64,000 nucleotides of DNA from Blastochloris viridis. GTDB lineage: Bacteria > Pseudomonadota > Alphaproteobacteria > Rhizobiales > Xanthobacteraceae. Location: positions 3,078,001 through 3,142,000 of the forward strand of contig NZ_CP012946.1 in the NCBI RefSeq assembly GCF_001402875.1, read 5' to 3'. The position numbers were made by a program, and so were the translations under genes. A model generated the notes under the pieces. It did no database searches. It was not told where the DNA came from and saw only the letters and a list, made by a program, of their open reading frames with translations. The first letter of the stretch is position 1. Each line of letters opens with the position of its first letter. Positions 44,235-53,326 of this stretch are shown piece after piece.

Positions 44235-45554
44235 ATGTCCTACGTCCAGTCCATCGAGCGCGCCCGCGAGGAAACCATCGGCCGCGAAGGCGTGTCGGCA
44301 GCGGCGCTCGACGCCATGCTCGCCAAAGCCGAGGACGCGCTCGCGGTGGTGCGCTCATGGCACGCCGACGGCACCCTGCCGCTGCTGCGACTGCCGGAGG
44401 ACACCGCCGAGGTCACGGCGCTCGGGCCGGTGGTCGCCCGGCTCCAGCACGCCGACGACATCGTCTTCCTCGGCACCGGCGGCTCGGCGCTGGGCGGGCA
44501 GACCGTGGCGCAGCTCGCCGACCACGCCGTGCCCGGCGTCGCGCCGTTCCGCGAGGGCGCGCGCGTCCACTTCATGGACAATCTCGACCCGCTCACCTTC
44601 GCCTCGTTCCTGGAGCACCTGCCGCTGGTGACGGCGCGGTTCGTCGCCATCTCCAAGTCCGGCGGCACCGGCGAGACCTTGATGCAGACCATCGCCGTGC
44701 TCGATGCGCTGAAGCGGGCCGGGCTCGAATCGCGCATCCCCGAGCTGGTGTTCGGGCTGTCGGAGCCGGCCAAGCCCGGCAAGAAGAACGGCCTGCGCAC
44801 GCTGCTGGAGAGCTACGGCGTCACCATGCTGGACCACCACACCGGGGTGGGCGGCCGCTTCTCGGTGCTGACCAATGTCGGCCTTCTGCCCGCCGCCGCA
44901 CTCGGCCTCGACGCGCTGGCGATTCGCGCCGGCGCCAAGGAGGTGATGGACACCGTGCTGTCCGGCGTTCCGGCGGCGCAGGTCGCCCCCGCGCTCGGCG
45001 CGGCGCTGGCGCTGGCGCTGGCCGAGGAGCGCGGCAAGACCATTGCCGTGGTGATGGCCTATGCCGACCGGCTGGCGATGTTCACGAAGTGGTACGTGCA
45101 GCTGTGGGCGGAGAGCCTGGGCAAGCAGGGCCACGGCACCACGCCGGTCGGCGCGCTCGGCCCGGTCGACCAGCACAGCCAGCTCCAGCTCTACCTCGAC
45201 GGGCCGAAGGACAAGTTCTTCACCGTGATCACCACCAAAGTCGCCGGCAAAGGCCCCAAGCTCGACGCCGGGCTGGCGGCGCTGGCCGGCGAGCCCGACT
45301 TCGCCGGCCGCACCATCGGCGACCTCGTCGCCGCCCAGGGCCGCGCCACCGCCGACACCCTGGCGAAGAACGGCCTGCCGACCCGCACCATCCACGTCGA
45401 GCGGCTCGACGAACGCGCGCTCGGCGCGCTCTTGATGCACTTCATGCTGGAGACCATCATCGCCGCCCAGATCCTCGGCATCGACGCCTTCGATCAGCCG
45501 GCGGTCGAGGAAGGCAAGATCCTGGCGAAGAAGTACCTCGCCGAGAGCGCGTGA
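44235..45554 (+). CDS. pgi: Glucose-6-phosphate isomerase, short form
   Basis: This 439-residue enzyme interconverts glucose 6-phosphate and fructose 6-phosphate. The first sugar-binding region has FLGTGGSALGG and SKSGGTGET; the C-terminal half has GTTPVGALGPVDQHSQLQLY and the signature AVEEGKILAKKYL, with the catalytic Glu region near WAESLGKQG. It is about 100 residues shorter than E. coli Pgi, near the size of the Bacillus type. ATG 44235 has GGAGGGGG seven bases upstream. A palindromic element fills the leader, so transcription must start within or before it. Confidence 0.93.
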   Translation: MSYVQSIERAREETIGREGVSAAALDAMLAKAEDALAVVRSWHADGTLPLLRLPEDTAEVTALGPVVARLQHADDIVFLGTGGSALGGQTVAQLADHAVPGVAPFREGARVHFMDNLDPLTFASFLEHLPLVTARFVAISKSGGTGETLMQTIAVLDALKRAGLESRIPELVFGLSEPAKPGKKNGLRTLLESYGVTMLDHHTGVGGRFSVLTNVGLLPAAALGLDALAIRAGAKEVMDTVLSGVPAAQVAPALGAALALALAEERGKTIAVVMAYADRLAMFTKWYVQLWAESLGKQGHGTTPVGALGPVDQHSQLQLYLDGPKDKFFTVITTKVAGKGPKLDAGLAALAGEPDFAGRTIGDLVAAQGRATADTLAKNGLPTRTIHVERLDERALGALLMHFMLETIIAAQILGIDAFDQPAVEEGKILAKKYLAESA

Positions 45555-45575
45555 TACCTGCAACGACCGCGGCGC

Positions 45576-45674
45576 CCTCATGCTGAGGAGGCGCGTCAGC
45601 GCCGTCTCGAAGCATGGGGGCGTGCAACCTCACCCTTCGAGACGCGGGCTGACGCCCGCTCCTCAGGGTGAGGT
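45576..45674. repeat. Family C repeat, compact copy after pgi
   Basis: Outer arms cctcatgctgaggagg and the inverted gctcctcagggtgagg (to 45674) enclose an inner pair around gtctcgaagcatg and cttcgagacgcgggc. It starts 22 bases after the pgi stop codon, between converging genes, and could end both transcripts. Confidence 0.7.
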
Positions 45675-45701
45675 TTGATGTGTTGCCTGTCCGTCGGTCC
45701 T

Positions 45702-46679
45702 TTACCCCGCCCGGCTGCCGCCGAGGCGCAGGCCGGGCGCCGGGCGCTCCTGCAGCACCTCGCGGCGGAAGCGATAGAGCGCCGCCGGCCGGCCGCCGGT
45801 GGTGAGCGAGGTGTCGCCGGTCGGCTCGACCAGCGCGGCGGCCTCGACCAGCCGGCGGAAGTTCTGCTTGTGCAGGTGGCGGCCGGAAATCGCCTCGACG
45901 GTGCGCTGCAGCGCGGTGAGGGTGAATTCGGCCGGCATCAGCTCGAACACCACCGGGCGGTATTTCAGCTTGGCGCGCAGCCGGGCGATGGCGGTGGCGA
46001 GGATGCGGCGGTGGTCGAACCGCATCGGCTCGCCGAGCGGCGGCAGGCCGGAGCGCTGCAGCGCCGCCTCGCGGCCATCGCGCGCGGCTTCGGCAACCAG
46101 CCCGGCCTCGTAAAGCAGCTCGTAGCGGTCGAGCACCTTTTCCTCGTCCCACGGCCCCGGCTCGGTGCCGAACGCAAGCCGCGCCCGCTCGCGCCGGCCC
46201 AGCGCCCGGCCGGGATCGCACGCCGGCGACGCCTTGGCCCAGCGCTCGATCTCCGGCAGCACCACCTCGTCGAGGATGCGCGGCCGGCCGCCCCGCCAGT
46301 CCTCCCACGGAAAGAAGCGGTACCACGGCAGAAAGCCGGCGCCGGCGGCGGCGACCGCCTCCTTGTCCTCGGGCAGGCGCGTCAGCGCCAGATAGCCGAC
46401 CGAGACCACGTGCGGGCCGGTGTCGCCCTCGCGGGCGTGACGGCCGCGGTCGCCGAAGGTGTAGAGCTGCTCGACATAGCCGATGGCGAGCGCGCTCTGC
46501 TCGGCGACGAAGGCGCGCAGCGCGATCTCGAAGGTGCGGTGCGCCAGCGGATCGAACGGACCGTACGGCAAGCCGAGTTCGCGGCCGCTGCGGGCGGCCA
46601 GGATGGTCGGCTCGTCGGCGTCGAGCGCGACGATGGCCGCGGCGAGGCCGATTTCGAGGGCGGTGCGAAGGTCGCTCAT
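45702..46679 (-). CDS. NrtR/NadQ-like regulator: degenerate Nudix domain plus winged helix
   Basis: This 325-residue protein resembles the alphaproteobacterial NAD-regulator family (COG4111, NadQ). The N-terminal Nudix-like domain (about 10-200) lacks the usual GX5EX7REUXEEXGU box; the matching stretch reads HRTFEIALRAFVAEQ, so it probably binds a nucleotide effector without cutting it. The C-terminal domain (about 235-310) is a winged helix of the NrtR type, MPAEFTLTALQRTVEAISGR through TGGRPAALYRFR. Known targets in relatives are NAD synthesis genes, which are not nearby here. A tyrosine phosphatase gene lies 63 bases upstream in the same direction. Confidence 0.8.
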   Translation of the reverse strand: MSDLRTALEIGLAAAIVALDADEPTILAARSGRELGLPYGPFDPLAHRTFEIALRAFVAEQSALAIGYVEQLYTFGDRGRHAREGDTGPHVVSVGYLALTRLPEDKEAVAAAGAGFLPWYRFFPWEDWRGGRPRILDEVVLPEIERWAKASPACDPGRALGRRERARLAFGTEPGPWDEEKVLDRYELLYEAGLVAEAARDGREAALQRSGLPPLGEPMRFDHRRILATAIARLRAKLKYRPVVFELMPAEFTLTALQRTVEAISGRHLHKQNFRRLVEAAALVEPTGDTSLTTGGRPAALYRFRREVLQERPAPGLRLGGSRAG

Positions 46680-46742
46680 GCCATCAGGGTCGGAAACGGC
46701 GCGGAGGAAAGCTCCCCGTTATGCGCGAGGAGCGGCGGCCAC

Positions 46743-47255
46743 TCAATCGAGCGATAGGTAGAACGGCACGCCCTCCGGGCGTTCGACGCCGCGGCCGATC
46801 GCCTCGACCGCCGCCACCATGCGGCCGCCGCGGCCAAGCAGGGCGTCGGCGTGGCGCACGATGCGCAGATTGGGCGTGGCGGTCGGCGAGACGGCGCGCA
46901 TGGCGCGGGCGATGTCGAGCTCGTCGCGCTCGGGCGCCAGCGCACACACCGCGCTGAAGGCCGCGGCGGTCGAGCGGCTGATGCCGGCCCAGCAATGCAC
47001 CACCAGCGGCGCCTCGCGCACCGCATGCCAGCCCCGCACGAACTGCAGGAGCCGGGCGACGTGCGCCTCGCCGGGGGCGATGAAGCCCGGCACCTCCTCG
47101 ACGATGTCGTTGATGCCGATGAACAGGTGGTTCGGTTCGGCGATGGTCGCCGGCCGCTCGACCGGCGTCGCGACATTGATCAGCGTCACCACGTGGCGGG
47201 CGCCGGAGGCGGCCACGGTGTCGTGGAGGCGCGCGAGCGAGCAGACGTGAATCAT
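46743..47255 (-). CDS. Dual-specificity/tyrosine phosphatase-like protein
   Basis: This 170-residue cytoplasmic protein contains the PTP loop HCWAGISRS (His 87, Cys 88, Arg 94) of the Cys-X5-Arg class, with a possible general acid Asp 50 (GINDIVEE). The substrate could be a phosphotyrosine, a phosphoinositide-like molecule or a nucleotide. Homologous genes are often found beside the NAD-regulator-like gene in Rhizobiales, as here. Confidence 0.88.
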   Translation of the reverse strand: MIHVCSLARLHDTVAASGARHVVTLINVATPVERPATIAEPNHLFIGINDIVEEVPGFIAPGEAHVARLLQFVRGWHAVREAPLVVHCWAGISRSTAAAFSAVCALAPERDELDIARAMRAVSPTATPNLRIVRHADALLGRGGRMVAAVEAIGRGVERPEGVPFYLSLD

Positions 47256-47409
47256 GCCGAAACCCCTTCGGCTGGAAACCGTTCGGCCAACAGTCTCCTA
47301 CCAAATGGTGAAGATCCGATCGCGGTGCCAGCGCGACCTGGTTCGGACTTGCACTCGACGGCGGCCCGTCCGACATAGCATCATCCGGCGCCACCGCACG
47401 AGGGAATCG

Positions 47410-47964
47410 ATGCTCGAAAGACCGATCGAAAAGGCCATCTTCCTCAGCCGCTGGATGATGGTGCCGTTCTATCTCGGCCTTCTCGTCAGCCTGGCGGTGC
47501 TGGTGGTGACCTTCATGCAGGAGCTTTGGCACCTGCTGACCCACGTGCTCGACACCAGTGAGGCCGACATCATTCTCGGCATCCTCGCCCTGATCGATCT
47601 GTCGCTGGCCGCCAACCTGGTGCTGATCGTGGTGTTCTCCGGCTACGAGAACTTCGTCTCCAAGATCGACGCCACCGGCCATCCCGACTGGCCGGACTGG
47701 ATGACCAAGGTCGATTTTCCCGGCCTCAAGCAGAAGCTGATGGCCTCGATCGTGGCGATCTCGGCGATCCAGCTGCTGAAGGCGTTCATGCACATCGACA
47801 CCACAAAAGCCAGCAGCTTCAACAACGATGCGCTGATGTGGCTGGTGATCGTGCACATGGTGTTCGTGGTGTCGGGCGTGATTCTGGCCTTGACCGACCG
47901 CATCAGTTCGGCCGGGCACGGCGACACCGACAGCAAAGACAAAGCCGACAGCGCGGCGCACTGA
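47410..47964 (+). CDS. UPF0114 (YqhA-like, TIGR00645) membrane protein
   Basis: This 184-residue inner-membrane protein has about four helices and the family pattern EKAIFLSRWMMVPFYLGL near the start, IDLSLAANLVLIVVFSGYENFVSKID in the middle, and LKAFMHI. The function is unknown. ATG 47410 begins at the conserved N-terminus. It is a single gene, divergent from the phosphatase. Confidence 0.9.
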   Translation: MLERPIEKAIFLSRWMMVPFYLGLLVSLAVLVVTFMQELWHLLTHVLDTSEADIILGILALIDLSLAANLVLIVVFSGYENFVSKIDATGHPDWPDWMTKVDFPGLKQKLMASIVAISAIQLLKAFMHIDTTKASSFNNDALMWLVIVHMVFVVSGVILALTDRISSAGHGDTDSKDKADSAAH

Positions 47965-48062
47965 CCGGCCACGCCGGCCGCTGGCGCGATCGGGAACCCG
48001 CCGTCTGCGGCGGCAGGTTTCGCCTCGCAACGCCCGCCCGCGCCATCGCGGATGGCGCGCCA

Positions 48063-48560
48063 TCACGGCGCCGGCGGCTTTTCGCACACCAGATTGGCCG
48101 CCATCATCATCATGGTGTCGAGCATCGCCTGCTGCTGCGCGGCACTGAGGCCGCGTGAGGCACGACGGTTGATTTCGAGCGCGGCGGTCACCGCCGGCGC
48201 CTGAACGGCTCGGCCTCGCTCGGTGAGCCGCACCACTGCGCGGCGGCCGTCGGCGGGATCGGGCTTGCGGACGATCAGCCCGTCGCGCTCCATGCGGGAC
48301 AGCGTCTGCGCCATGGTCGGCTGCTCGACCCGCACGATTTGCGCCAGCTCGGTCTGCGTCAGGCCATCGCGCTCCCACAGCGCCAGCAGAACCGGAAACT
48401 GTCCGGTGGTCAGCCCGAGCGGGGCGATGCGCTCGGCCAGCGCCCGCTCGAACAGCCGGGCCGCCAGATTGATCACATAGCCGAGCGAGCCATAGCGCGA
48501 CATCAGCGGCGGCGAAGGATCCCCCGGCGCGACCGGCAGCGCCGCCTGTTCATTGGCCAT
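48063..48560 (-). CDS. MarR family transcriptional repressor
   Basis: This 165-residue regulator has N-terminal dimer helices, a winged helix (FPVLLALWERDGLTQTELAQIVRVEQPTMAQTLSRMERDGLIVRKPDPADGRRAVVRLT) and a C-terminal helix pair. It is divergent from the membrane-protein gene at 48731. Two palindromes overlapping the promoter in between are its likely binding sites, so it probably represses that gene and itself until a ligand binds. The ligand is unknown; many MarR proteins respond to phenolics or oxidants. Confidence 0.92.
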   Translation of the reverse strand: MANEQAALPVAPGDPSPPLMSRYGSLGYVINLAARLFERALAERIAPLGLTTGQFPVLLALWERDGLTQTELAQIVRVEQPTMAQTLSRMERDGLIVRKPDPADGRRAVVRLTERGRAVQAPAVTAALEINRRASRGLSAAQQQAMLDTMMMMAANLVCEKPPAP

Positions 48561-48585
48561 CGTCGTCTCCTGCTCAGGTGCATCC

Positions 48586-48631
48586 TTGACCTAACATAGG
48601 GACCTATGTAATAAAAGATAGGTTCCTATGT
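48586..48631 (+). promoter_or_regulatory. Sigma-70-like promoter overlapped by two MarR-type palindromes
   Basis: TTGACC (48586-48591) and TAATAA (48609-48614) are 17 bases apart, a plausible housekeeping promoter facing right. Palindrome 1, acatagg-ga-cctatgt (48594-48609), fills the spacer. Palindrome 2, atagg-tt-cctat (48618-48629), covers the start-site region. Their centres are 22 bases apart, about two turns of helix, so two dimers would sit on one face. A dimer here would block the promoter. Confidence 0.78.
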
Positions 48632-48730
48632 TTCTGCGTGTCGTCCCCGCGGGCGGACGCGCCCGCGGGGACCGCCACGACAGGGAAACCGTCCGTGTCA
48701 CGATCGATCCCGTCAATGCAGGAGACCGTC

Positions 48731-49207
48731 ATGAGCCAGGCTCCCTTCGACCTCGTCGCCAGCCCGCCTTTGCTGCGCCGGGCGCACCCGATCGCCGGCG
48801 CCCTCGCCATCGCCACCGTCGCCACCTTCTGGGTTTCGACCGTCGCGGTCGAACTGAACGGCACCCATGCCGACATTGCGCGCGTCAAGGGCGCCATCCT
48901 GTGGGGCATGCTGGTGCTGATTCCGGCGATTGCGCTCGCCGGCGCCTCGGGCTTCCGCCTCGGCCGCTGCTCGCTCAACCCGCTGGCGATGGCCAAGCAG
49001 CGCCGCATGCCCATCATTGCCCTCAACGGGCTGCTGGTGCTGGTGCCATCGGCGGTGTTTCTCGCCGCGCGTTCGGCCAGCGGCCAGTTCGACGACACCT
49101 TTTTCGCCGTTCAAGCCGTCGAACTGATCGCCGGCGCCCTCAACATCGCGCTGATGGCGCTGTCGGCGCGCGACGGCTTCCGGCTGGCCGGGCGCCTTCC
49201 GCGCTGA
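48731..49207 (+). CDS. Small membrane protein under MarR control, function unknown
   Basis: This 158-residue protein has about four hydrophobic segments (PIAGALAIATVATFWVSTVAVEL, GMLVLIPAIALAGAS, MPIIALNGLLVLVPSAVFLAA, AVELIAGALNIALMAL). I do not recognise the family. ATG 48731 has GGAGAC ten bases upstream; the frame is open before it. The MarR pair in front suggests a role in response to a small toxic or signal molecule, but nothing in the sequence names one. Confidence 0.75.
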   Translation: MSQAPFDLVASPPLLRRAHPIAGALAIATVATFWVSTVAVELNGTHADIARVKGAILWGMLVLIPAIALAGASGFRLGRCSLNPLAMAKQRRMPIIALNGLLVLVPSAVFLAARSASGQFDDTFFAVQAVELIAGALNIALMALSARDGFRLAGRLPR

Positions 49208-49259
49208 CCTCCGCGGCGCGCCCCATGCCAAGCGTCATTGCCGAGGGCACGCCCCGCCG

Positions 49260-49946
49260 TTACCCCGGCGCGCGCTCGGCAATGAGGCGGGCCAGCGAGG
49301 CGCGAAGCTCCGGCAGGCCGGCGCCGGTGCGGCTGGAGGTGAGGACGAGGTCCGGAAACGCCGCCGGACGCTTCTTCAGCGCCGCTGCCACCGCGGCAAC
49401 GGTGTCGTCCAGGGCCGCCTTCTTGGTTTCATCGACCTTGGTCAGCACCACCTGATAGGACACCGCCGCGCGGTCGAGCGTGTCCAGCACCGGCTTGTCG
49501 GTATCCTTCAGGCCGTGGCGGGCGTCGATCAGCACCAGCACGCGCGCCAGATTGGCGCGGCCGCGCAGAAAATCGTGGATCAGCCCGGTCCAGGCCGCGA
49601 CCTTGTCCTTGCCGACCGCGGCATAGCCGTAGCCGGGCATGTCGACGAACGTCAGCGTGCCCCCGGCGGAAAAGAAGATCAGATCCTGGGTGCGGCCCGG
49701 CGTGTGCGAGGTGCGGGCCAGCGCGTTCTGCCCGGTCAGGGCGTTGATGAGGCTGGACTTGCCGACATTGGAGCGGCCGGCGAACGCCACCTCGAGCCCG
49801 GTCATCGCCGGCAGCGAGGCAAGGCTGGAGGCCGCAGTGGCAAACCCCCACGGCGCGGCGAACATCAGCCGCCCGGCCTCGATCTCTTCGGGCGAAAACG
49901 GCTGGCTCGATGACATGGTCTGCTGGATCGTCATACCCGTGGCCAT
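49260..49946 (-). CDS. engB: Ribosome biogenesis GTP-binding protein EngB/YsxC
   Basis: This 228-residue GTPase helps large-subunit assembly. G1 is GRSNVGKSS (57-65), G2 is near TSHTPGRTQ, G3 is DMPGYG, G4 is TKVD and G5 is TSSRTG. I chose ATG 49946, which has GAGGCGAGG upstream; ATG 49934 and 49916 are alternatives nearer the conserved start. The open frame continues further into an intergenic repeat and is not part of the gene. It is the last gene of the rpmH-rnpA-yidC-engB run. Confidence 0.93.
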   Translation of the reverse strand: MATGMTIQQTMSSSQPFSPEEIEAGRLMFAAPWGFATAASSLASLPAMTGLEVAFAGRSNVGKSSLINALTGQNALARTSHTPGRTQDLIFFSAGGTLTFVDMPGYGYAAVGKDKVAAWTGLIHDFLRGRANLARVLVLIDARHGLKDTDKPVLDTLDRAAVSYQVVLTKVDETKKAALDDTVAAVAAALKKRPAAFPDLVLTSSRTGAGLPELRASLARLIAERAPG

Positions 49947-50039
49947 GAACCTCGCCTCATATGGTTTTCGCAACATCCGGTCGGGGTGGCTGCGCCGGTC
50001 GCGAGCCTTCGCGCCCGAATGGCATCGCCCAAAGACGCC

Positions 50040-50064
50040 GATGGCCGGGACGAGCCCGGCCATC
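50040..50064. repeat. Hairpin repeat between yidC and engB
   Basis: Arms gatggccggg and cccggccatc enclose acgag. The sequence is of the common Rhizobiales intergenic type whose minus-strand frame reads MAGLVPAI. It starts 30 bases after the yidC stop codon and could weaken read-through into engB. Confidence 0.6.
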
Positions 50065-50093
50065 GCGAAAGGTCGAACAACTCAGCGACGCGG

Positions 50094-51893
50094 TCAGTTC
50101 GCCGCCTTGTCCTTGCGCAACGTGCCCTTGAGGTTGTCCCACAGCTCCACCTTCACGCCGTTCCTGCGCATGATGTAGGCCTGCTGGGTGATCGAGAGCG
50201 CGTTGTTCCAGGTCCAGTAGATCACCAGGCCGGCCGGGAAGCTCGCCAGCATGAAGGTGAACATCACCGGCATCCAGGCGAAGATCATGCGCTGGGTGGG
50301 ATCGGTCGCCGGCGGGTTCAGCTTCATCTGCACCCACATGGTGACGCCCATGATCAGCGGCCAGGCGCCGAGCATCAGGATCGCCGGCGGCGCCCAGGGG
50401 ATGAGGCCGAACAGGTTGAACACCGTGGTCGGATCAGGTGCGGCAAGGTCGTGGATCCAGCCGTAGAACGGCGCGTGCCGCATCTCGATGGTGACGAACA
50501 GCACCTTGTAGAGTGCGAAGAACACCGGGATCTGGATCAGCACCGGCCAACAGCCCGCCAGCGGGTTGATCTTCTCCTTGCGATAGAGCTCCAGCATCGC
50601 CTGCTGCAGCTTCATCTTGTCGTCGGCGTAGCGATCCTTGATCGCCATCATCTGCGGCTGCACCGCCTTCATCTTGGCCAGCGACGCATAGGACTTGTTG
50701 GCCAGCGGGAAGAAGACGATCTTGATCAACACCGTCACGATGAGGATCGACAGGCCGAAGTTGCCGACCAGCTTGTAGAAGAAGTCCAGGCCATAGAACA
50801 GCGGCTTGGTGAAGAAGTAGAACCAGCCCCAGTCGATCAGCAGCTCGAACTTCGCGATGCCGTACTTGACCTCATAGCCATCGACGACCTGCACCTCCTT
50901 GGCGCCAGCGAACATCCGACCCGTGACCTCGGTCTTGGCGCCGGGCGCGATCTGGATGGCGTCGGACAGATAGTCGGTCTGGTAGGTCTTGAGCTGGCCG
51001 ATCTGGCCGGAGGAGAACCGGGCCTGCATCGGGGTCGACTGGTCCGGGATCAGCGCCGCGGCCCAGTACTTGTCGGTGATGCCGAGCCAGCCGCCGGTCG
51101 ACTTCCACGACTGCGGCGCCTCGGCCGCCTTCGAATAGCTGACCTCCTGCAGGCCGGCGTCGCCGAACACGCCGATCAGGCCCTCGTGCAGGATGTAGTA
51201 GCCGGAGACGGCCGGCGTGCCGTGGCGCGAGATCAGGCCGTAATTGTAGAGGCTGACCGGATCGGTGCCGGTATTCTCGACCTGGTCGGTGACGGTGAAC
51301 AGATAGTGCTCGTCGACCGCGATGGTGCGGCGGAATTGAAGGCCCTTGCCGTTGTCCCAGGTCAGCACCAGCGGGTTGGTCTCGCTGAGCGGCTCGCGCG
51401 AGGCCGGCGTCCATTCGGTGTCAGGACCCGGCAGCGGCACGTTGACGTTCGGCGGCGCGACCCAGCCGAACTCGGCATAGAACGGGTGCTCGCCATTGGA
51501 AGGCGACAGCAGCACGATGCTCGGGCTCTTGGGGTCGACGGTCTCGTGATAGCGGCGCAGCGCCAGATCGTCGATGCGGCCGCCGCGCAGATTGACCGAG
51601 CCCTTGAGCCGGGCGGTCTCGATGGCGACGCGCGGCGAGGCGGCGAGCGCCTCCGGGCGGCTGACGGCCGGGGCCGTCGCGGCGCCGGATGCCGACGGGG
51701 CGGACGTGCTCGGAGTGGTCGGCGCAGGCGGCTGGCCGGCGGCCGGCGCCGGGGTCTGCTGAACCTGCTGGGTCTGCTGGGCGATCTGCCGCTGCTTCTC
51801 GACCTGCGGCACGGCAAAAAAGTACTGCCACGCCAGCAGCACGATGAGCGACAGGCCGATGGCCAGCGCTAAATTCTTGTTGTCATCGCTCAT
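50094..51893 (-). CDS. yidC: Membrane protein insertase YidC
   Basis: This 599-residue inner-membrane insertase has helix 1 ([21 protein letters not shown]), a Pro/Ala-rich stretch, the large periplasmic P1 domain (about 85-345), and the conserved C-terminal insertase region with five helices. Within that region are [58 protein letters not shown] and the final [22 protein letters not shown] 51893 overlaps the rnpA end by 11 bases, as is normal for this operon. Confidence 0.97.
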   Translation of the reverse strand: MSDDNKNLALAIGLSLIVLLAWQYFFAVPQVEKQRQIAQQTQQVQQTPAPAAGQPPAPTTPSTSAPSASGAATAPAVSRPEALAASPRVAIETARLKGSVNLRGGRIDDLALRRYHETVDPKSPSIVLLSPSNGEHPFYAEFGWVAPPNVNVPLPGPDTEWTPASREPLSETNPLVLTWDNGKGLQFRRTIAVDEHYLFTVTDQVENTGTDPVSLYNYGLISRHGTPAVSGYYILHEGLIGVFGDAGLQEVSYSKAAEAPQSWKSTGGWLGITDKYWAAALIPDQSTPMQARFSSGQIGQLKTYQTDYLSDAIQIAPGAKTEVTGRMFAGAKEVQVVDGYEVKYGIAKFELLIDWGWFYFFTKPLFYGLDFFYKLVGNFGLSILIVTVLIKIVFFPLANKSYASLAKMKAVQPQMMAIKDRYADDKMKLQQAMLELYRKEKINPLAGCWPVLIQIPVFFALYKVLFVTIEMRHAPFYGWIHDLAAPDPTTVFNLFGLIPWAPPAILMLGAWPLIMGVTMWVQMKLNPPATDPTQRMIFAWMPVMFTFMLASFPAGLVIYWTWNNALSITQQAYIMRRNGVKVELWDNLKGTLRKDKAAN

Positions 51894-52269
51894 CGCGATC
51901 TTCTCCGGTACGCGCTGGCGTCGCCGTACCGGGATGGCTCCGGCGGTCGCCAGCGTGGACGCGGCTGAGCGTCCGCGCGAACTCTCGGGCCAGCTCCGCG
52001 AACGGAGCGTTGATGGCGTCGCGCCGAGCCACGACGACATAATCGAACCCGGGCGGGATTCGATCCGCCTCCTGGCGCACCATCGCGCGCAGACGGCGTC
52101 GGATACGGTTCCGCTCGACCGCGGTGCCGACCTTCTTGGTAACGGTTAGGCCCAGCCGCGGGCCGGCGTCGTCGCCGCGGCTGCGGCTCTGTAGCACAAA
52201 GCTGCGGGCGTGCGCACGCACGCCACGCTGTGCGGCGAGAAAATCTGCGCGTTTTCGAAGTCGATCCAT
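51883..52269 (-). CDS. rnpA: Ribonuclease P protein component
   Basis: This 128-residue basic protein assists the RNase P RNA in cutting tRNA leaders. It has [11 protein letters not shown] near the start and the RNR motif [12 protein letters not shown]. It sits between rpmH and yidC in the usual order. A charged C-terminal extension (about 110-128) overlaps the yidC start codon region. Confidence 0.95.
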   Translation of the reverse strand: MDRLRKRADFLAAQRGVRAHARSFVLQSRSRGDDAGPRLGLTVTKKVGTAVERNRIRRRLRAMVRQEADRIPPGFDYVVVARRDAINAPFAELAREFARTLSRVHAGDRRSHPGTATPARTGEDRDER

Positions 52270-52308
52270 CGCAGCTCGGAATCCGGGGCTGCAGGGTCGG
52301 CGCCAGCC

Positions 52309-52443
52309 TTAAGCGGACAGCCGCTTGCGGCCTTGGGCGCGGCGCAGGGCGATCACCTTGCGGCCGCTCTTGGTGGCCATGCGGGCACGAAAGCCGTGGC
52401 GACGCTTCCGCACCAGCTTGCTCGGTTGATAGGTCCGCTTCAC
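52309..52443 (-). CDS. rpmH: 50S ribosomal protein L34
   Basis: This 44-residue basic protein reads [18 protein letters not shown], then [23 protein letters not shown], the complete L34 sequence. The start is GTG at 52443, with GGAG upstream. It is too short for routine gene calling. It heads the rpmH-rnpA-yidC-engB run. Confidence 0.97.
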   Translation of the reverse strand: MKRTYQPSKLVRKRRHGFRARMATKSGRKVIALRRAQGRKRLSA

Positions 52444-52766
52444 GTTCGATCTCCGGAAGTTGCGGCGCGAGCCTCCTCCGCTCCCGAGGGACGCGGATCA
52501 GGCCCGAGGTCGTTGATGGCGCCTCTCCGTCGCGCCGCCGAGGCGGCGGCTGCGGACGACGCCGGTGCTGCAGAAAACGTTGCTCAGCCGGGCGCTGGCT
52601 TTCAGGCCACAGGTCATGGCTCCGGAAGCCGCCCCGGCTGCGGGTTGGCGGGCTTATACCGGCGCTGCCGGCGAAGTCAATCAAAGCCGGCGTGCCGGTC
52701 CCGGCAAAGCCGGGTCCCGGACCGGGCGGCCGCGGCGGCGGACGCATGCCCTCGCCGCGACGTTGA
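52444..52766 (-). promoter_or_regulatory. Leader and promoter of the rpmH operon (323-base gap)
   Basis: On the minus strand TTGACT (52680-52675) and TATAAG (52658-52653) are separated by 16 bases, a strong housekeeping promoter. This gives a leader of about 200 bases before the rpmH GTG. The leader contains G+C-rich inverted stretches. Between the promoter and the TIGR02300 gene lie short repeats of the type gccggcgtgccgg/cccggcaaagccggg. No gene is seen. Confidence 0.7.
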
Positions 52767-53174
52767 TCAGCGTTCCTCGTCGTCCTCGACGTCGCCGATC
52801 ACGTCGGAGAGGTCGTCGTCGCCCTCTTCCTCTTCCTCGAGGAAGGCCTCGTCATCGTCGTCGAGCGTCTCGTCCTCGATCTCGATGTCGTCCTCGGAGG
52901 TCACGGCCTTGCCGGTATCCTCCTCGGCCTCCTCGAGCGGCACGATCTCGACCTCGGCGCCCTCTTCGACCTCGGCCTCTTCATCCTGCGAAGGCGGCGG
53001 CGCCGCCCGCGCCACCGGGCCGCGCGCGGCGACCCGGCTGGCAACCGGATCGAACATGCTGCGCGGATAACTCTCGCCAGTATAGGGCGAAACGATCGGG
53101 TCTTTGTTCAAGTCGTAAAACTTGCGCCCTGTGACCGGGCAGACCCGCTTGGTGCCGAGTTCATCTTTGGCCAC
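52767..53174 (-). CDS. TIGR02300 family (FYDLN-acid) protein
   Basis: This 135-residue protein starts [36 protein letters not shown], the FYDLN signature with a zinc-finger-like Cys, and ends in a very acidic tail (about 65-135) rich in Asp and Glu. The family is restricted to alphaproteobacteria and its function is unknown. It is divergent from aroA, as in many Rhizobiales. No tRNA gene was found in the gap to aroA. Confidence 0.93.
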   Translation of the reverse strand: MAKDELGTKRVCPVTGRKFYDLNKDPIVSPYTGESYPRSMFDPVASRVAARGPVARAAPPPSQDEEAEVEEGAEVEIVPLEEAEEDTGKAVTSEDDIEIEDETLDDDDEAFLEEEEEGDDDLSDVIGDVEDDEER

Positions 53175-53326
53175 CGCGGACGTCCCTTCGAAAATGTCTT
53201 CGGAGAATGGATGCGGTTAGCGGCGCTTGCGGTTCCCGTCAATCCCCTCCCGCGTCGCGGTTGACGGCCCAGGCCGCCCATGTCACAGCCCGGCCGAGTC
53301 TTACCGGCCGACGCGAGGGCCCGCCG

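Noticed and set aside
49947..50063. An N-terminal extension of EngB (MAGLVPAI...)
   Set aside because: This is the translation of a common Rhizobiales intergenic repeat with a hairpin at 50040-50064; EngB proteins do not have it.
53175..53326. A tRNA gene between the TIGR02300 gene and aroA
   Set aside because: Some Rhizobiales have a tRNA near here. No cloverleaf or CCA-type acceptor stem could be found in this gap.
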